Below are positions 1 to 11,230 of a DNA stretch of 64,000 bases, piece by piece (position 1 is the stretch's first letter; each line of letters begins with the position of its first letter). The translations under genes were made by a program, and so were the position numbers. The notes under the pieces are model-generated. The model searched no databases and was not told where the DNA came from. It worked only from the letters and a program-made list of their open reading frames with translations. This DNA is from Anthostomella pinea (lineage: Eukaryota; Ascomycota; Sordariomycetes; Xylariales; Xylariaceae). Location: contig CAUWAG010000018.1 of assembly GCA_963556695.1 (NCBI GenBank), positions 1,488,001 through 1,552,000 of the forward strand, read 5' to 3'.

Positions 1-115
1 ATTAGGCAGCTCCGGCGAAGAAACGTCTGATGTCAGGAAATTGCGGTCACTTGACGCGTCTGCATAATGATAGATGTATCTACAGAAGGGCAACTCCAGG
101 GGGCGTCAGCAGGGC

Positions 116-138
116 TAAGGGTTAGGGTTAGGGTTAAG
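116..138 (+). repeat. interstitial telomere-type repeat
   Basis: The tract reads TAAGGG-TTAGGG-TTAGGG-TTAAG, about three and a half units of the TTAGGG repeat used by most filamentous ascomycetes. It lies inside ordinary GC-balanced sequence, so it is interstitial and not a chromosome end. It may mark an old end-joining event or a subtelomeric setting, or may be chance, since it is short. Confidence 0.6.
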
Positions 139-826
139 CACCGGCCAAGATTCAAACATGGGTGTATGTGTCGCTTGTTACCCTTGTGAATGATAGCGCT
201 GGGACGATGGTACCGCGGAGGCAAGGGCGGATACGTAGCCTCCAAGATAGTTCTATAATTGGGCACATTTCCTCTTCGGCCGACATATCACCTACGCTCA
301 GGTCCAAATGAGACTAAAGGGTTAATATGGTCAGCAGCCTTCATCTCCTCCTCGCGTACCAAAAGCTCCCTCTATCTCACAGACATATCCGGAGATGACA
401 TTGGGGCTGTTGTTCGTGTGAAGCAAGAGGTCTCGGACGGCGGTGGTGGATACACCGCCTTCGAGTCCGTCCACGACGAGACTACTCTGTGATGCCGGTC
501 ATTTTATATTACTTGTTTGGCACAGCAAGCGGTAGGTGCCTACGCTGATGACTATCGAGTACGTACAATGCAACGTCGCACGCTTCATTACCTTACCCAA
601 GCTCGCATGCAATGACCATCAATCTTTTTGTCCAGATCCAAACTGTGTGGCCCGTTAGCGAAGTTCTGGTACAACACCAATAGAGGTCGTGAAGCCGTTG
701 TACATGATCGAGACATACGTTCCTGACTCTCGTTTTCGGCTGGTGGCTCGAGACATCAGACTACTGCTCCGGCATGAGACAGAACCACTGCAAATTACCA
801 TGTTTCGAAAATGTCGAATTGGAAAT
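139..826. other. no recognised gene; open frame at 262-492 (+)
   Basis: GC-balanced sequence. One plus-strand frame stays open to a TGA at 490-492 and reads like real protein in its second half (about 60 residues, acidic, containing YLTDISGDD), but it has no ATG and I do not recognise the family. It could be the last exon of a gene cut off at the window edge, or a relic. From 493 to the SINE target duplication at 827 I see nothing. Confidence 0.2.
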
Positions 827-841
827 GCGCCTCGCCTATAA

Positions 842-1404
842 TTGTTTGTTTTGTTTGTTTTGTATTTAACGTGGGGGGTAGCTCCTCAGTAGTGCAAACC
901 ACGCCTCCCAGAGCCATTGCATCGCAAGGTTGTAGAGGTGTCAAATTAGATACATTCAGATCCGCGCACGAGCCTATCCTCGCTGTAGCGGTACCAATCT
1001 GTAGTGTTCAGATGGTTTTAGTCAATACCCAAACACGATTCCGTCAGAAAAACCTCCTATCTAGTGACAAAGCGACCCAGTGAACCTCAGTTCTCTGGTG
1101 TACATATCGTTCCAGTAGCCGTTCGATATATGTCGCATTGGTGAGTGGAGTAGGTGTTTGTTATCTGCTGGCGAGGGAAACCACAAGGGGGAAAACCTCG
1201 CAGGAGTGGGTATTGTGGAGACAAGCTGCTTGGCTATCGGGCTCTGCGATAAATGGGGCCTCTCCACTGTCGTGTGCTGGTTATCGACTCGCACAAGCCG
1301 GGTCAGAAAGGGGGCCATAGCAGGATTCGAACCCACTTGTTCTCGTCGCCCACCGCACAAACGAGAACACAACCAGGCGCATTTGACCATTGCGCCATAC
1401 GGCC
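842..1404 (-). mobile_element. tRNA-derived SINE, copy A
   Basis: A 563-bp non-coding retroposon in minus orientation. Its tRNA-like head occupies 1313-1404 and contains a B-box (GGTTCGAATCC on the minus strand). Its tail at 842-870 reads as an A-rich AAAC-type repeat. It is flanked by a perfect 15-bp target-site duplication, GCGCCTCGCCTATAA, at 827-841 and 1405-1419. Copies at 12851-13401 and 28493-29045 share the body. It has no coding capacity and would depend on a LINE for reverse transcription; a Tad-like RNase H fragment lies at 17.8-18.0 kb. Open frames across it are not genes. Confidence 0.93.
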
Positions 1405-1581
1405 GCGCCTCGCCTATAAGGGGATCACACCAGGCCATCCAGCCAGATCACACTGAGTCAATACATCAACTTTTCGTCCCTCGAGCTCACAGAAGCAAAC
1501 CATGTCAGTGTGTTAGACAGGACGCGGGAGAACATATAGCGCACGAAGTCCAGCTTCTGCGATAATCTTCTTCGCCCAGAT

Positions 1582-4500
1582 CAGGGCTGGGACCAACTCC
1601 ACCTAATCCACCCGTTGATCAATATCGTTGATCAACGTCAATCTAATGGAATTCCACGGGGCTAGAGCTGGATTAGTAATCAATCCAATTCCGAGCTGTC
1701 GTGGATTGACTTGGGTGGATTCCGTTGAATAAGGATGGTACTGAGCCTGTAGCTGTCAAACAGCGTTATGATGGTCTGTTATGGGCCCCTGTTGGCCCCC
1801 CAAATGCCCCAGTGGCCCCTGCGACAGCGCACTTCCACCTCCCTAGCGCCACGGTAGCCTACGTGCCATTCAACAGTCCCATTTTAACGTGGCTGCCCTG
1901 CCCCCACCAAAACTTCGGCGGCTTAACCTATCCTAAGGGCTGAATTTTTATATGCACCTTGCCTGTTACTTTCATCACGTCATTCAAAATGGCAGATTCC
2001 AACCCTTTTGAAGAGCATGCCTTTCAAGACGCCGGCTCTTCTCAAAGCACCCGTGTCTCAACACCCGCTCCTGCTACGCCATCAGCTCCCGATTCCGCTG
2101 ATTCTACAATTGCTGCCCTGTGTTTAGGAGAAGAATCACACCTTTTCTGTGACAGACCAGGCTGGGTTTTCTCTGAACGTAAGCGAGAGATTCGCTCCTA
2201 GGGATGGCGATTCGGCTACAATATCAAGAAGCTGGAAACCGGCGACCGGAAATGGGTCTGCAAGGCGTGTATCAAGAAGAAAGACCCCCAGCCAGCCTCC
2301 TACGCTGCAGCCGGCATCCAGAATGCATTGGACCATCTATTTAGCAAGCATCACATTCGCGCGCCCCCGGGAGAGACCAAATCAGCCGCCGAAAAGAAGT
2401 CAGATAAATACTGTGTCAATAAAGGGCCTAGCGTCGCTAGCCAGCTGCGGTTGAACCTGTCCAACACCAGGGAACAGTCCATTGCCAACGCCTTGATTCA
2501 AGTATTCGATCCAAAGCATTTTCAGCGACTTCTTGTGGAATGGATTGTCGAGGCGAATCTTCCTTTCAGTACGGCTGAGGACAAAAGGCTGCGGGCCGTT
2601 TTTGAGTACTTGAATGCTTTCATTCAGAAGCGCGATGCCCACATCTCCCGATGTACTGTACGAAAATGAATCATCGAGGCGTATGAAAGTCATCAACAGA
2701 AGGTCATGGATGTGCTCAAGGCATCGCCTGGAAAGATACACATCTCTTTTGATGGATGGAGGTCTAGAAACCGGCATAGCTTATATGGAATTGCGTGCTT
2801 CTTTAGAGACGAGAACAATATACCATGCAAGTTGATCTTAGGGGTTTCTGAGGTCACCACCAAGCATACCAGAGAAAACATCGCAGCCAAAGTCCTTCAT
2901 GTTATCGACGCTTTTGAGATCCGCGAAAAGATTGGTTATTTTACCCTTGATAACGCCTTGAATATGGATACTGCCATGGAAGCTATTGGGGAGGCCCTCG
3001 GGTTTGATGGCTCATCAAGGCGAGGGCGATGTTTTGGTCACATCCTTAATCTCTCAGCGAAAGCCCTCCTTTTTGGCAAAGATGCCAAAGCTTTTGAAGA
3101 TGAGCTTTTAAGAGAGACTCCATTGAGTGAGGCTAAGCACAAGATCTGGCAAAAGAGAGGCCCGGTTAGAAAATTACATAACATTATTGTCATTCTCCAC
3201 AGGTCAGATGCCTTGACCAGAGGGTTACGAGACGTCCAGATGCAACACGATCCCTCTAAGGAGCCGCGTGAAGTCGTCACCAATAACGATACGCGATGGC
3301 TCTCCCAGTACTATATGATGAAGCGCGCTCTTTTGCTCTGTTCATTTATCGAACAGATAATCTTCGAGCATAAGCAGGGATGGGAAGCAGATAAAAAATC
3401 AAAGCGTATAACAAGGATGCCAAAGCAAGCCAAGTTGCCTTATATCTGCCGACCTGAGAATCAGCTGTCCGATCATGACTGGGAAGTTGTTGAACTCCTT
3501 ACCGAAATCCTTAGCTTTTATGATACTACGGTCAGATTGCTTGAGGGTGATGGCTTCAGCCATAAGCGCAAGCATGGATGGACCGGCTCTTATGGAAACA
3601 CGTGGGACGTAGTCAATGGCTTTGAATTCCTTCTTGGAAAGCTTGAACACTACAAGAACAACGTCGAGAGCCGCCCGGATAAGCAACATATCAAGGCCAA
3701 TATCAATATGGGATGGATGAAGCTGGACGAGTACTACCAGACCTTAAACGAGACTCCTATTTGGTATGCTGGCCTTGCTCTTACCCTGCTTATCGATGGG
3801 ATTGGTTTGATCGCCAATGGGATGAAAAGCCCGAGTGGACTGCTCAAGCAAAAGAGATGATAACGGAGGTTTGGAATGGCGATTATCGTCACCTTCAGAT
3901 TGATAAAAACGCCATCTCTAGAGAAGAGCCATACCCAAAACGTCAAGGCGTCTCTGAATCCTTTCAAGGAATTCTGTGAGCAGACACGCAACCAGCCCAG
4001 AAAGCCAACGGAGCCATTTCTCAGCCCTGCTGTTGACGAATATCAACACTGGATAGATCATCCAGAACATCACAATAGTACTATTCGTGATCCTCTTCTA
4101 TATTGGCACGAGAAGCGGTTTATGTATCCATGGCTTTCGCTAATGGCACTTGACCTCCTTACTGTACAACCCATGTCAGCAGAGTGTGAGAGACTCTTTT
4201 CGGCAGCAGGCCAAATGGTTACTACATTGTGCAACGCTTTTGAGGCCGACATCATCGGAATGTGCCAGGTACTACGGTCATGGTTACACGCTGGTATTAT
4301 TAGGGACTTAGACCCTCTCTTTTACCCTGTTGGTGAAGAGGACGATGAGCACAAAGTCATGAGGATGACCAATCAGGAACTGGCAGAGTGGACACGAGCA
4401 TGGCTCAACACCATGGATTCTATTGGCGATGAGCAATAAGTATATATGAATACATTCGTTTAAATAACTATCAGCTAACCCGTAAGAGGCAAAAAAACCA

Positions 4501-4681
4501 ACAGCAGGCACACAAATCACGATCGAGAGTAGCTAGATAGCTTGTCAATATAATCCACGAAATCCACACAATTCCACAAGGACCCCTGGTTGATCAATAC
4601 CACGAGCTTCATTCGTGTAATTGGATCCATTCAATGTCACGGAAGGCCATGGTGGAGTGGATTGAGTTGGTCCCAGCCCTG
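1582..4681 (+). mobile_element. hAT-superfamily DNA transposon, complete ends
   Basis: A 3100-bp element bounded by perfect 18-bp terminal inverted repeats (CAGGGCTGGGACCAACTC at 1582-1599, its complement at 4664-4681) and an exact 8-bp target duplication GCCCAGAT (1574-1581 and 4682-4689). CAGGG ends and an 8-bp duplication are typical of hAT elements. Subterminal regions (1600-1730 and 4540-4660) repeat short TGATCAA, TGGATTA and TCCACA motifs, as expected for transposase binding sites. The transposase inside is broken, so the copy is non-autonomous now, but the intact ends could still be mobilised in trans. It sits 75 bp upstream of the small cysteine-rich gene at 4757. Confidence 0.95.
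1989..4439 (+). pseudogene. hAT transposase, disabled
   Basis: The ATG at 1989 opens a frame with a Ser/Pro-rich N-terminus, then a BED-type zinc-finger-like region (WVCKAC followed by HHI about 35 residues on, 2210-2350), then the RNase H-like catalytic body (IHISFDGWRS near 2730) and the C-terminal hAT dimerisation block (SAECERLFSAAG near 4175-4210). Breaks: in-frame TAG at 2199-2201 and TGA at 2667-2669, both explainable by C-to-T changes with the frame kept on both sides; then a frameshift near 3780 and a compensating one near 3950, after which the original frame runs to a stop at 4437-4439. The family is clear from the C-terminal motif. No active enzyme is expected. Confidence 0.9.
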
Positions 4682-4756
4682 GCCCAGATACATCTCCATC
4701 TTGCCCCCTCAACCAAAAGCCCACGTCTTAGGATTACCCAACAGCAAGCCCGTACC

Positions 4757-5189
4757 ATGCAGATCAAGCACCTTTTCGCCGTCGCTCTGACACTGGCCCT
4801 CACCTCCGGTAACCCGGGGGATTGCACCAAGGACAGCAACGTAGGCGCAGACTGCGTCGTAAGCCGCGCATCCACCCCACCGTGAGACGACAGTTGAGTC
4901 CACGACAGCTGATAGCTTCTAGTTTGGAAGCCTCGACGACTTCGAAGGCAACTGTGATAGATTTGGCGAGTGCATCCCGAGAGAGGAGAAATGCACAGTC
5001 GATGACGGAGATTGCTTCATTGCGGTATGAATACCGCTTCTTATAACCTCGGAGGGGCAGTCACTGATCGATATATAGGGCAGAAAGGGAATATGCTTCG
5101 CGATTAAGGGTACAGCGTTGTTTGACTGCGATATCCCAGAGTGGGAAGCATGCGATCTCAGCTGTTGCGGTGTGGAATGCGAAGTATGA
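4757..5189 (+). CDS. small secreted cysteine-rich protein (3 exons, 12 Cys)
   Basis: Exons 4757-4858, 4923-5024 and 5079-5189. Both introns are classical fungal ones: 64 nt (GTAAGC, branch-like CTGAT, TTCTAG) and 54 nt (GTATGA, branch-like CTGAT, TATAG), both phase 0, and exons 1 and 2 are exactly 102 nt each. The spliced product is 104 residues: a signal peptide (MQIKHLFAVALTLALTSG), then a short acidic mature chain with cysteines at 23, 33, 45, 51, 58, 65, 74, 85, 93, 97, 98 and 102. Each unspliced frame stops early. Twelve cysteines in about 85 mature residues suggests an extracellular disulfide-rich fold, as in many fungal small secreted proteins; I recognise no family. A hAT element lies 68 bp upstream of the ATG, so the promoter was displaced or replaced. 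A further intron after GAA at 5181-5183 cannot be excluded. Confidence 0.72.
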
Positions 5190-5519
5190 GGCTGGAGGGA
5201 TGATGTTTGAGCGTTTGAACGGGCGCCTGCGGCACATGGAGGGAGGTCGATCAAGACCTTCGGTAGACCAAGTGGGAAGCTGTAAGGCATCTCGATTATG
5301 TGATACGTAGTTGTATCGACGGCCGGTAGATAGCTCCCAGGATAGAAATATGTACCAGCTATATTGCTAGCACCTGTCTTGCCAGGTCCAGCTCACGTTC
5401 TGGAGAAGACGAACGCGAGATAAAGTGCCGCCTTCATATCCCCCTCCGTCACTAAGAGCCTAGGTCCCGACCAACTTAATCCACGTCAACAGGACCCCTT
5501 CGTGGAGTTAATTTGACAC
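5190..5519. other. no recognised gene
   Basis: GC-balanced 3' flank of the cysteine-rich gene. I see no coherent reading frame. The sequence turns abruptly AT-rich at about 5520. Confidence 0.6.
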
Positions 5520-6017
5520 TATTCACGACCTTGTTATCGCTTAATTAATATGCGTATATTAAAGAAAAGTCTTTTCTTTAAAAATTAATATTATCGTGGA
5601 TTAAAAAAACCCCATTTTTGGGGGTTATTTCTTTTAGCGATAATAAATCGAATACAAATACTACGAGTAAGATTCGAACGTTTAAACGATTAAAAAAGCC
5701 GTAGCTAACTTTATATAATATTATTTATGAGTAAAAGAATTCCTCGACATATTTTATATAGTTAAATGAAGGTTTTACTTTCTTATAACGCTTTGTTTTA
5801 AGAAAACTTTAAGTCTTTAAATTCTTTTAGAATATATTAATAACGAAATTTATACCTTTAAAAGTTCAAAAAGCCGTAATCAAATTTATCTAATATTATT
5901 TATCAGCAAATATATTAATAATAATAAGAATATGATCAAGATTTAAACTTAAGTTTATTAACTAATTTTATTTTGATTTTCTATCTTTACAAATATATAT
6001 TTATAAATATTCTATCA

Positions 6018-6250
6018 CGAAGCGCAGATGGGAAGTAGGCGTAAAAGTCCTGCTTTTACTATTTACGTGTAATAATCTCTCGGTGAAGAAGGAAAGAAAG
6101 ATCTGGTCCACCAGCCAATTCTGGTGGGCTAGAAAATCTTTCAGTCCGACCCACAATTACCCAATCCAGTGGCAGTCGGAGCCACACGTCCATTACGTCA
6201 GGTCACCTGATGCAGTGCACTGACCACTGCAGATGGGAGGTCAGACCATC
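6018..6250. repeat. GC-normal island of unknown type with hairpins
   Basis: About 230 bp of balanced sequence inside the AT-rich block. It contains a strong inverted repeat (CCACCAG-CCAATT-CTGGTGG near 6098-6118) and a direct repeat of GCAGATGGGA near 6025 and 6231. It may be a short mobile element like the solo LTRs elsewhere in such blocks, but I could not find a target duplication or defined ends. Confidence 0.35.
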
Positions 6251-7560
6251 ACATATATATAAAAACCTTAAGTTAAAATATTTTGTTATTATTCTAAATT
6301 TAATCTTTTTATGATATACATAATATTAAAAGTAATGATATAATTATACATAAGTTTAAAAAATATAATTGGTAAAAAAATACGCTTCATATATACGTAA
6401 TGATAAAACACTATATTGAAAAGGCAATAAAGCAAAATTATTTATGAAATTTTTCAATTTTTTTAATAAACTTATCAACCAATTTTTTTTTAGCTTGTTA
6501 ATAAGAAAAGTTCGTTTTTAAAGTAAATTGTGCATGATATATATTTTTATAATTATGCACAAATTTAAAAATTGGAGTTCTAACTTTTGGCGCAATATTA
6601 ATAATATCGTTTTTTTTAATTAAACGTAAAGAAATAAAAAGGTGCAATTTAAAAAAAAATAAAAACAGCAAAACCAATAATTTCGATCATAAGAAGAAAC
6701 CGTTAAGTATACAAAACAAAAAATGATAACAAAATAACAAAATAAAAAAACTAGGTACTTTTATTATTATATATAATACATATTGTTATTAATTTATAAG
6801 AAAAAATAGTAACGCTTAACTTTTAATAAAAATATCGAAAAACCTATTCGTTATAACTTTAAATAAAAAATGCCATAAGATTTTTTTCGTAATGAAAATT
6901 TAAAATTTAAAATTTTAAGTTAATTAAAAGGTAAAATACAGAAGAAACAGGCCTTATATATGTAAAGTAATAAGATCGCTTGATTAAAAAAACAATTATC
7001 AAAAAAAGCCATTATCATTCGTTCTAAAGTTTATTATAAATTTAAACGATTAAGCCCTTTTTAACTTAATAATACTAAATATAATTTATATATATATATA
7101 TACTTATTATCATATATAACACGGTAAGATCGGCTGATTAAAAAGCAGTTATTGAATTTTTATTATTATCATTCGGTTTCATTATTATCATAAACTCAAA
7201 ATAAATTATCATTTCTTAAGCTTGTTGCTGTAATACTAGCTTTAAAACTTTTATAATACATTGTTATATTATTTCTTTACATAATCATTATAACTCGACT
7301 TATTCATTTATACCTTTTTGATAAATATAAAAACTTATTATCTTCTGATTTAAGCTCAAAAAGCTATAAAAATTCATGAAATTTTTAAATTACGTTTACT
7401 TATAATTATAAGCTTAGCAATTAACATTTATCAAAGTTATTAATACACAGATTTTATCTTAAACTTATTATCGTTTAATCTATTATTAAAAAGGCTTCTT
7501 ATATTTAATAAATCTAAATTAAATGGAAAAAAAGTTAAAAGCTATTAATAATAGCCGTAA

Positions 7561-7763
7561 TGTTGGAACAGGCTTGAACAATCAATCATAATACTCGAGT
7601 ATGGGGTCAAGGTCATGATGTTGCTGATGGTTGGATTGGGAGGTCTAGCTGGACCTGAAGGTCTGGCTAAGTAACCTCGTAATCCGGTATCTATCTCTTA
7701 TCTAATCATACATGTGGGTCTTGGTATAGATGGTTTGCAGGCTGGAATTGCATAGATCCAACA
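7561..7763 (-). mobile_element. solo LTR, family L1 (203 bp)
   Basis: In minus orientation it starts TGTTGGATC and ends TTCCAACA, the TG...CA ends of an LTR. The 5-bp target duplication is exact: CGTAA at 7556-7560 and 7764-7768. The same LTR is found at 14799-15001, 46672-46873 and 59217-59596. No internal region adjoins it. Confidence 0.9.
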
Positions 7764-8330
7764 CGTAAACATTAAACTGCTTTTTATATTAATATTAAAT
7801 CAAATGTCTAATTAAATAATTGTGATTCTGATAATTATTCACTTAATATTTATTTTTACCGATTTTGAAAGGTATTTATTTGTTATGTACCTTTTTTAAC
7901 TTACATTTGTTAATTTTATCAAAAGCTTTAAACTTAAACTATTTTTAGCGCTTTATAAAAAGCTCGTTACTATTACAAACATTTAAACTATTTATCGCCG
8001 TATATTTATATTCTTATTATATTTAAGTAATTATGTTTTTAACGTGAATAATTTCTTCACAGCAATAAGTTTAAATCCTTTTAATTCAAGTTTAACGAAA
8101 AAAATTATAACGATATAGTAGATAACAGTCTTATTAATATAACCGTATTACTTCTTTAAAACAACTTATTTATAATTAATATTAACCTTAAATTTCTCTT
8201 TTTATAAAATTCTCTTTTTTAAACTTTTCTTTACGACCTACTTACATTCTTAAGATAAAGTTGAAGCTAAATAAAACATCTTAAATATTACTATATAAAC
8301 TAATACGTTCGTAGTTAAGTTTATGAACTA

Positions 8331-8786
8331 TTGTTGAATGGGAGCCGGAAATAAACACCTGAAGATCTCCAGTGGGGCAGAGACGCACAGAGCATCTGAC
8401 CCACCAAGAAGACAGATGATCGATCTCTGTACGCTGAAGAAGAACAGAAAACCAACACAATCAATAGAATCCATCAACATCCGTGTATGTCAACATCAGA
8501 AGCACGAGTTGAGATTATTAACGTATATGCAACTCTTTGAAGAAAAGAGAGACAATTAAAGAAAAGCCAGTCCGTGCAAGACAAGGTATTGCACTAGCTC
8601 AGTCTAAGCCTATATTACCACAATAATTTCCTTTACTTCTTAAGTTAAATCAGTGTCTAGACTGTATAAAGGATAAGATAATCTCTTACAACGAGCGTTC
8701 CCTATAAATATTGCCACGGTACCGTTAAAACCAACCATTTTAATAATTAGCACCTGATAGTTTATAAGCGTGAGGCTTTACATAAA
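8331..8786. other. transition region, unrecognised
   Basis: A 73-codon frame with an ATG runs 8338-8559 (+), but the composition is low complexity and Lys/Gln/Ser rich and I see no family. The rest is moderately AT-rich. It directly precedes the LTR at 8787 and may be the remnant of that element's internal region. Confidence 0.25.
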
Positions 8787-9255
8787 TGTGACGAACCGTC
8801 TAACCTATAAGGCTAAAGGGTTCTATAGGGTTTATATTCTGAGGTAAGTCAACACAAAGGACGATAAAGGCTTCTGTCAACTAGAAGACACTTAGATGCC
8901 GGGGCTTGGTCTGAACTGGGTTCACTGTGTAGTCGAGTCGTCAAGATATTTCTCCCACCTTAGGGTTGGCTAAGATGCTTAGATTGATCACTGAGGTAGA
9001 GACTGTCTATACATCTAGTTGGGAAATGTCTGTCCTTATATATCCAATCTCTCCCTCACTGATGGGGTGCGCTCACCGTTGCTCGTGTGAGCAGACGTGA
9101 GCAACTCTAGTCACGTGATCTTGGCTCCCTGGATCACGTGCCTGGATGCCCTGCGCTGTTCTGTATTGTGTGCCCGTTCTAATTGGGTTTCCTCATAGGT
9201 CATCCTTTTCCCTTCAGGCCTGCCAATGGGCCCGTGGTATTGTTGGTTCGTAACA
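8787..9255 (+). mobile_element. LTR, family L2 (about 469 bp)
   Basis: Starts TGTGACGAACC and ends GGTTCGTAACA, which are near-perfect inverted ends of an LTR. A TATATATCC promoter-like box lies at about 9037. The reverse-orientation copy at 28411-29433 shares most of its length, for example the segment TAAAGGGTTCTATAGGG. The flanking 5-mers ATAAA and ACATG do not match, so this may be one LTR of a decayed element and not a clean solo LTR. Confidence 0.75.
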
Positions 9256-9827
9256 ACATGCGGCTGCTTTGTTTACTTTGTTTTAGGAGCTTGTTCCTGC
9301 TGATGGCCCCGTAACAAATGCTGGTATTTTGGTGGCTCGCTGGTAAGATAATTCTGTCACCGGGAATCGCCATACACGACTTACAATAAGAACACTCGAA
9401 GATCGCCGGAACCACAAAAATACACAAAATGTCTACCCTCACCATGACTTCTCTCACCATCACCATCTCAGCTTTAGTTGCGACGTGAGAAGCAAGGGTC
9501 GCATATTGTAGGCGATACTACAAATTTTGAAGAGGCAGTACGTAATAAGCGTGGTTCGGTTGGCCCCCTTCCATGCGGATCCACGCTTCCCAGTCTGCCG
9601 TCTGAGTAGACTCTCTCAAGAAGTATGTGCCGGAGACCACAACTAGGTGATATAACCTGATAATCTGCGTCGATCAGGATATTGATTTCAGTCCATTTTA
9701 TTGATCTTGGTCAACATACCACCTCCAAGCCTCTTCGGGTCGACCTTGCTAAAATGACGAAAATACTTTCCCCGCCCGGTCGAAGTTGGGAGGTGGAGGA
9801 AGGGAATCACAACGCTTCATAGTGTAC
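9256..9827. other. no recognised gene
   Basis: GC-balanced, with no convincing reading frame. Segments may belong to the internal part of the preceding LTR element. Nothing definite. Confidence 0.5.
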
Positions 9828-10255
9828 TGTAACGAGTCGCATGATCCACCAGGTTGGAAGGTTGTGTAGGGTTTTTGTTCTGGGGTACGTTACCTCTCGG
9901 CATGATAGAGGCTCTTGTCAACTAAGGGGCGCTCATGAGATCTCTCGCAACTCAGGGTTGTTGGATTATAATCCATTCTAAGTGTCAGGGAGCATCCCGA
10001 CAACAAAGGAACCATTCATGTACATATACAGTGCTTCCGCACCTGATTAGTATTGCACCTCTCTGCAGATCAACATATCATTTAACCCCTCATATGGTTG
10101 GCCTTCTGACACTAAGGGCTCCCAACTACTGTAGCCTGTTCTATGCCTGCTTGGTTCTGCTCACTGGTTTCTAGTGATCATCTTGTGTTGCTCTGGGCAG
10201 ACTCTCTTCGGGCAGAACTTCAAGTCGAGGAATATCTTAGCGTTCTACTAGAACA
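9828..10255 (+). mobile_element. degenerate LTR related to family L2
   Basis: Begins TGTAACGAG and shows the same order of blocks as the LTR at 8787: a TAGGGTTTTTGTTCTGGGGTA segment aligns with TAGGGTTTATATTCTGAGGTA, followed by GATAGAGGCTCTTGTCAACTA against GATAAAGGCTTCTGTCAACTA. A plausible CA end is at 10255. No target duplication was found, so the right boundary is uncertain. Confidence 0.5.
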
Positions 10256-10551
10256 TTGCCCCACCAAGCATTCTGATGGATCTGACTTGAGTTTGTGAGG
10301 AATCTAGCGAGGCGTGATGTTGCCGGGGCAGTTGTTCTTCTGTGCCCATTTGGACCTCAGGGAGTCTGTCGGTCACGTTGATTAGCTTGGTTACTTTCTC
10401 AATGTAAAAGGTCTGGGATAGCCAAATCTTTCACGCAAGCTGGGTATCTTATTTAATGCGGTGCAGAGATGCAACACTGAACAAAGATTGTTCTTTCTTG
10501 CTACTGTCTTTCTGAAAAGTGATTGGGACAGGTCCCTGTTCTGCTAGCGAC

Positions 10552-10731
10552 CATGGATTTGGTAGATTTACCGACGGAGTTGATCATACCAATGATGTCT
10601 TTCTTGCGCTGGATGAACTGGTGACAGTGACCAGGGTCTGTTCTTTACTGCGGTCCCTCGCATTCCTATCCTTACAGAGTGAGCGGTGGTGGGCTACGTA
10701 TTTGTCGATAGACGGAGGTGTTGGAATCTAG
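10552..10731 (+). pseudogene. possible F-box protein relic
   Basis: The ATG at 10552 opens with MDLVDLPTELI, like the start of an F-box (LPxEL...). The frame then breaks, and a neighbouring frame reads on with VTVTRVCSLLRSLAF, again F-box-like. The match is short and needs a frameshift, so it is only a suggestion. The preceding 10256-10551 shows nothing. Confidence 0.25.
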
Positions 10732-10861
10732 GGGTTTTGGTCTACCCTGAGGTCTCATTGCCGCCAGAATTATCAAAACCCCATATCTGTCCTTTGCGCT
10801 AGGATTGCTAGAAAAGGACACTGTCCTTTTCTTACATCCATATTTTTTTTTGTATTTCTCA

Positions 10862-10925
10862 TATATAAGGGCCTTCTGCCCTTCAAGAACTATTCCTGGT
10901 TTCTCTCCACTTCGAAATCTCACAG
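10862..10925 (+). repeat. short repeat R1 (TATATAAGGGCC...), copy 1
   Basis: Starts TATATAAGGGCCTTCT, continues through ACTATTCCTGGTTTCTCTCC and ends with a GAAATCTCACA block. A fuller copy interrupts the dynamin relic at 17160-17235, and a partial one lies at 11391-11443. The TATA-like start suggests a piece of an LTR promoter/R region, but no complete parent element is in the window. Confidence 0.6.
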
Positions 10926-11230
10926 TGGCGGGCACCAGGGGTGCAAATAAGGTCGCGGCTACCTCCGAATTTTGGTATCGTGATTTTATACCGTTTCGTC
11001 GCTGCCATATCATCTAGGAACCGGGATATCTTCTCCTCGATGGCTCTATAGACTGCTTGAAACGCTAGCTGGAAGGCCCCTTTGACCTGTTCCGATCCAA
11101 TACAGTTGAGGTCGACTTCAACGTGCGGAGACCACTGTCCGGCGCAATAATCTGCCTTCCAAGCTGTAACGATGATCCAATATTGGACATTCGGTAGGAA
11201 ATAGATTTGAGACGCTCCAAGCTTATGCAT
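10926..11230 (-). pseudogene. hypothetical protein fragment
   Basis: A minus-strand frame from an ATG at 11228-11230 reads about 95 coherent residues with normal composition (for example YFLPNVQYWIIVTAWKADYC and an amphipathic stretch AFQAVYRAIEEKI) before it runs into repeat R1, which supplies the last residues and the stop at 10883. It looks like the first exon of a host or element gene cut by the repeat. The family is not recognised. Confidence 0.35.

Larger units (their letters stand above)
5520..8330. other. AT-rich block, RIP-like
   Basis: Very AT-rich, rich in TTA/TAA/ATA, stops in all six frames, and a TA run at 7088-7102. No gene is visible. Two GC-normal islands interrupt it: 6018-6250 and the solo LTR at 7561-7763. 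The composition is what RIP leaves after long repeats are mutated beyond recognition. The identity of the original repeats cannot be read. Confidence 0.8.

Noticed and set aside
1061..1565. Overlapping open frames of 60-135 codons on both strands (also at 12745-13195 and 28666-29156)
   Set aside because: They lie inside the SINE copies and recur with them. The region is a non-coding retroposon.
9200..9466. 88-codon minus-strand frame
   Set aside because: Overlaps the 3' end of the L2 LTR and has no protein-like features.
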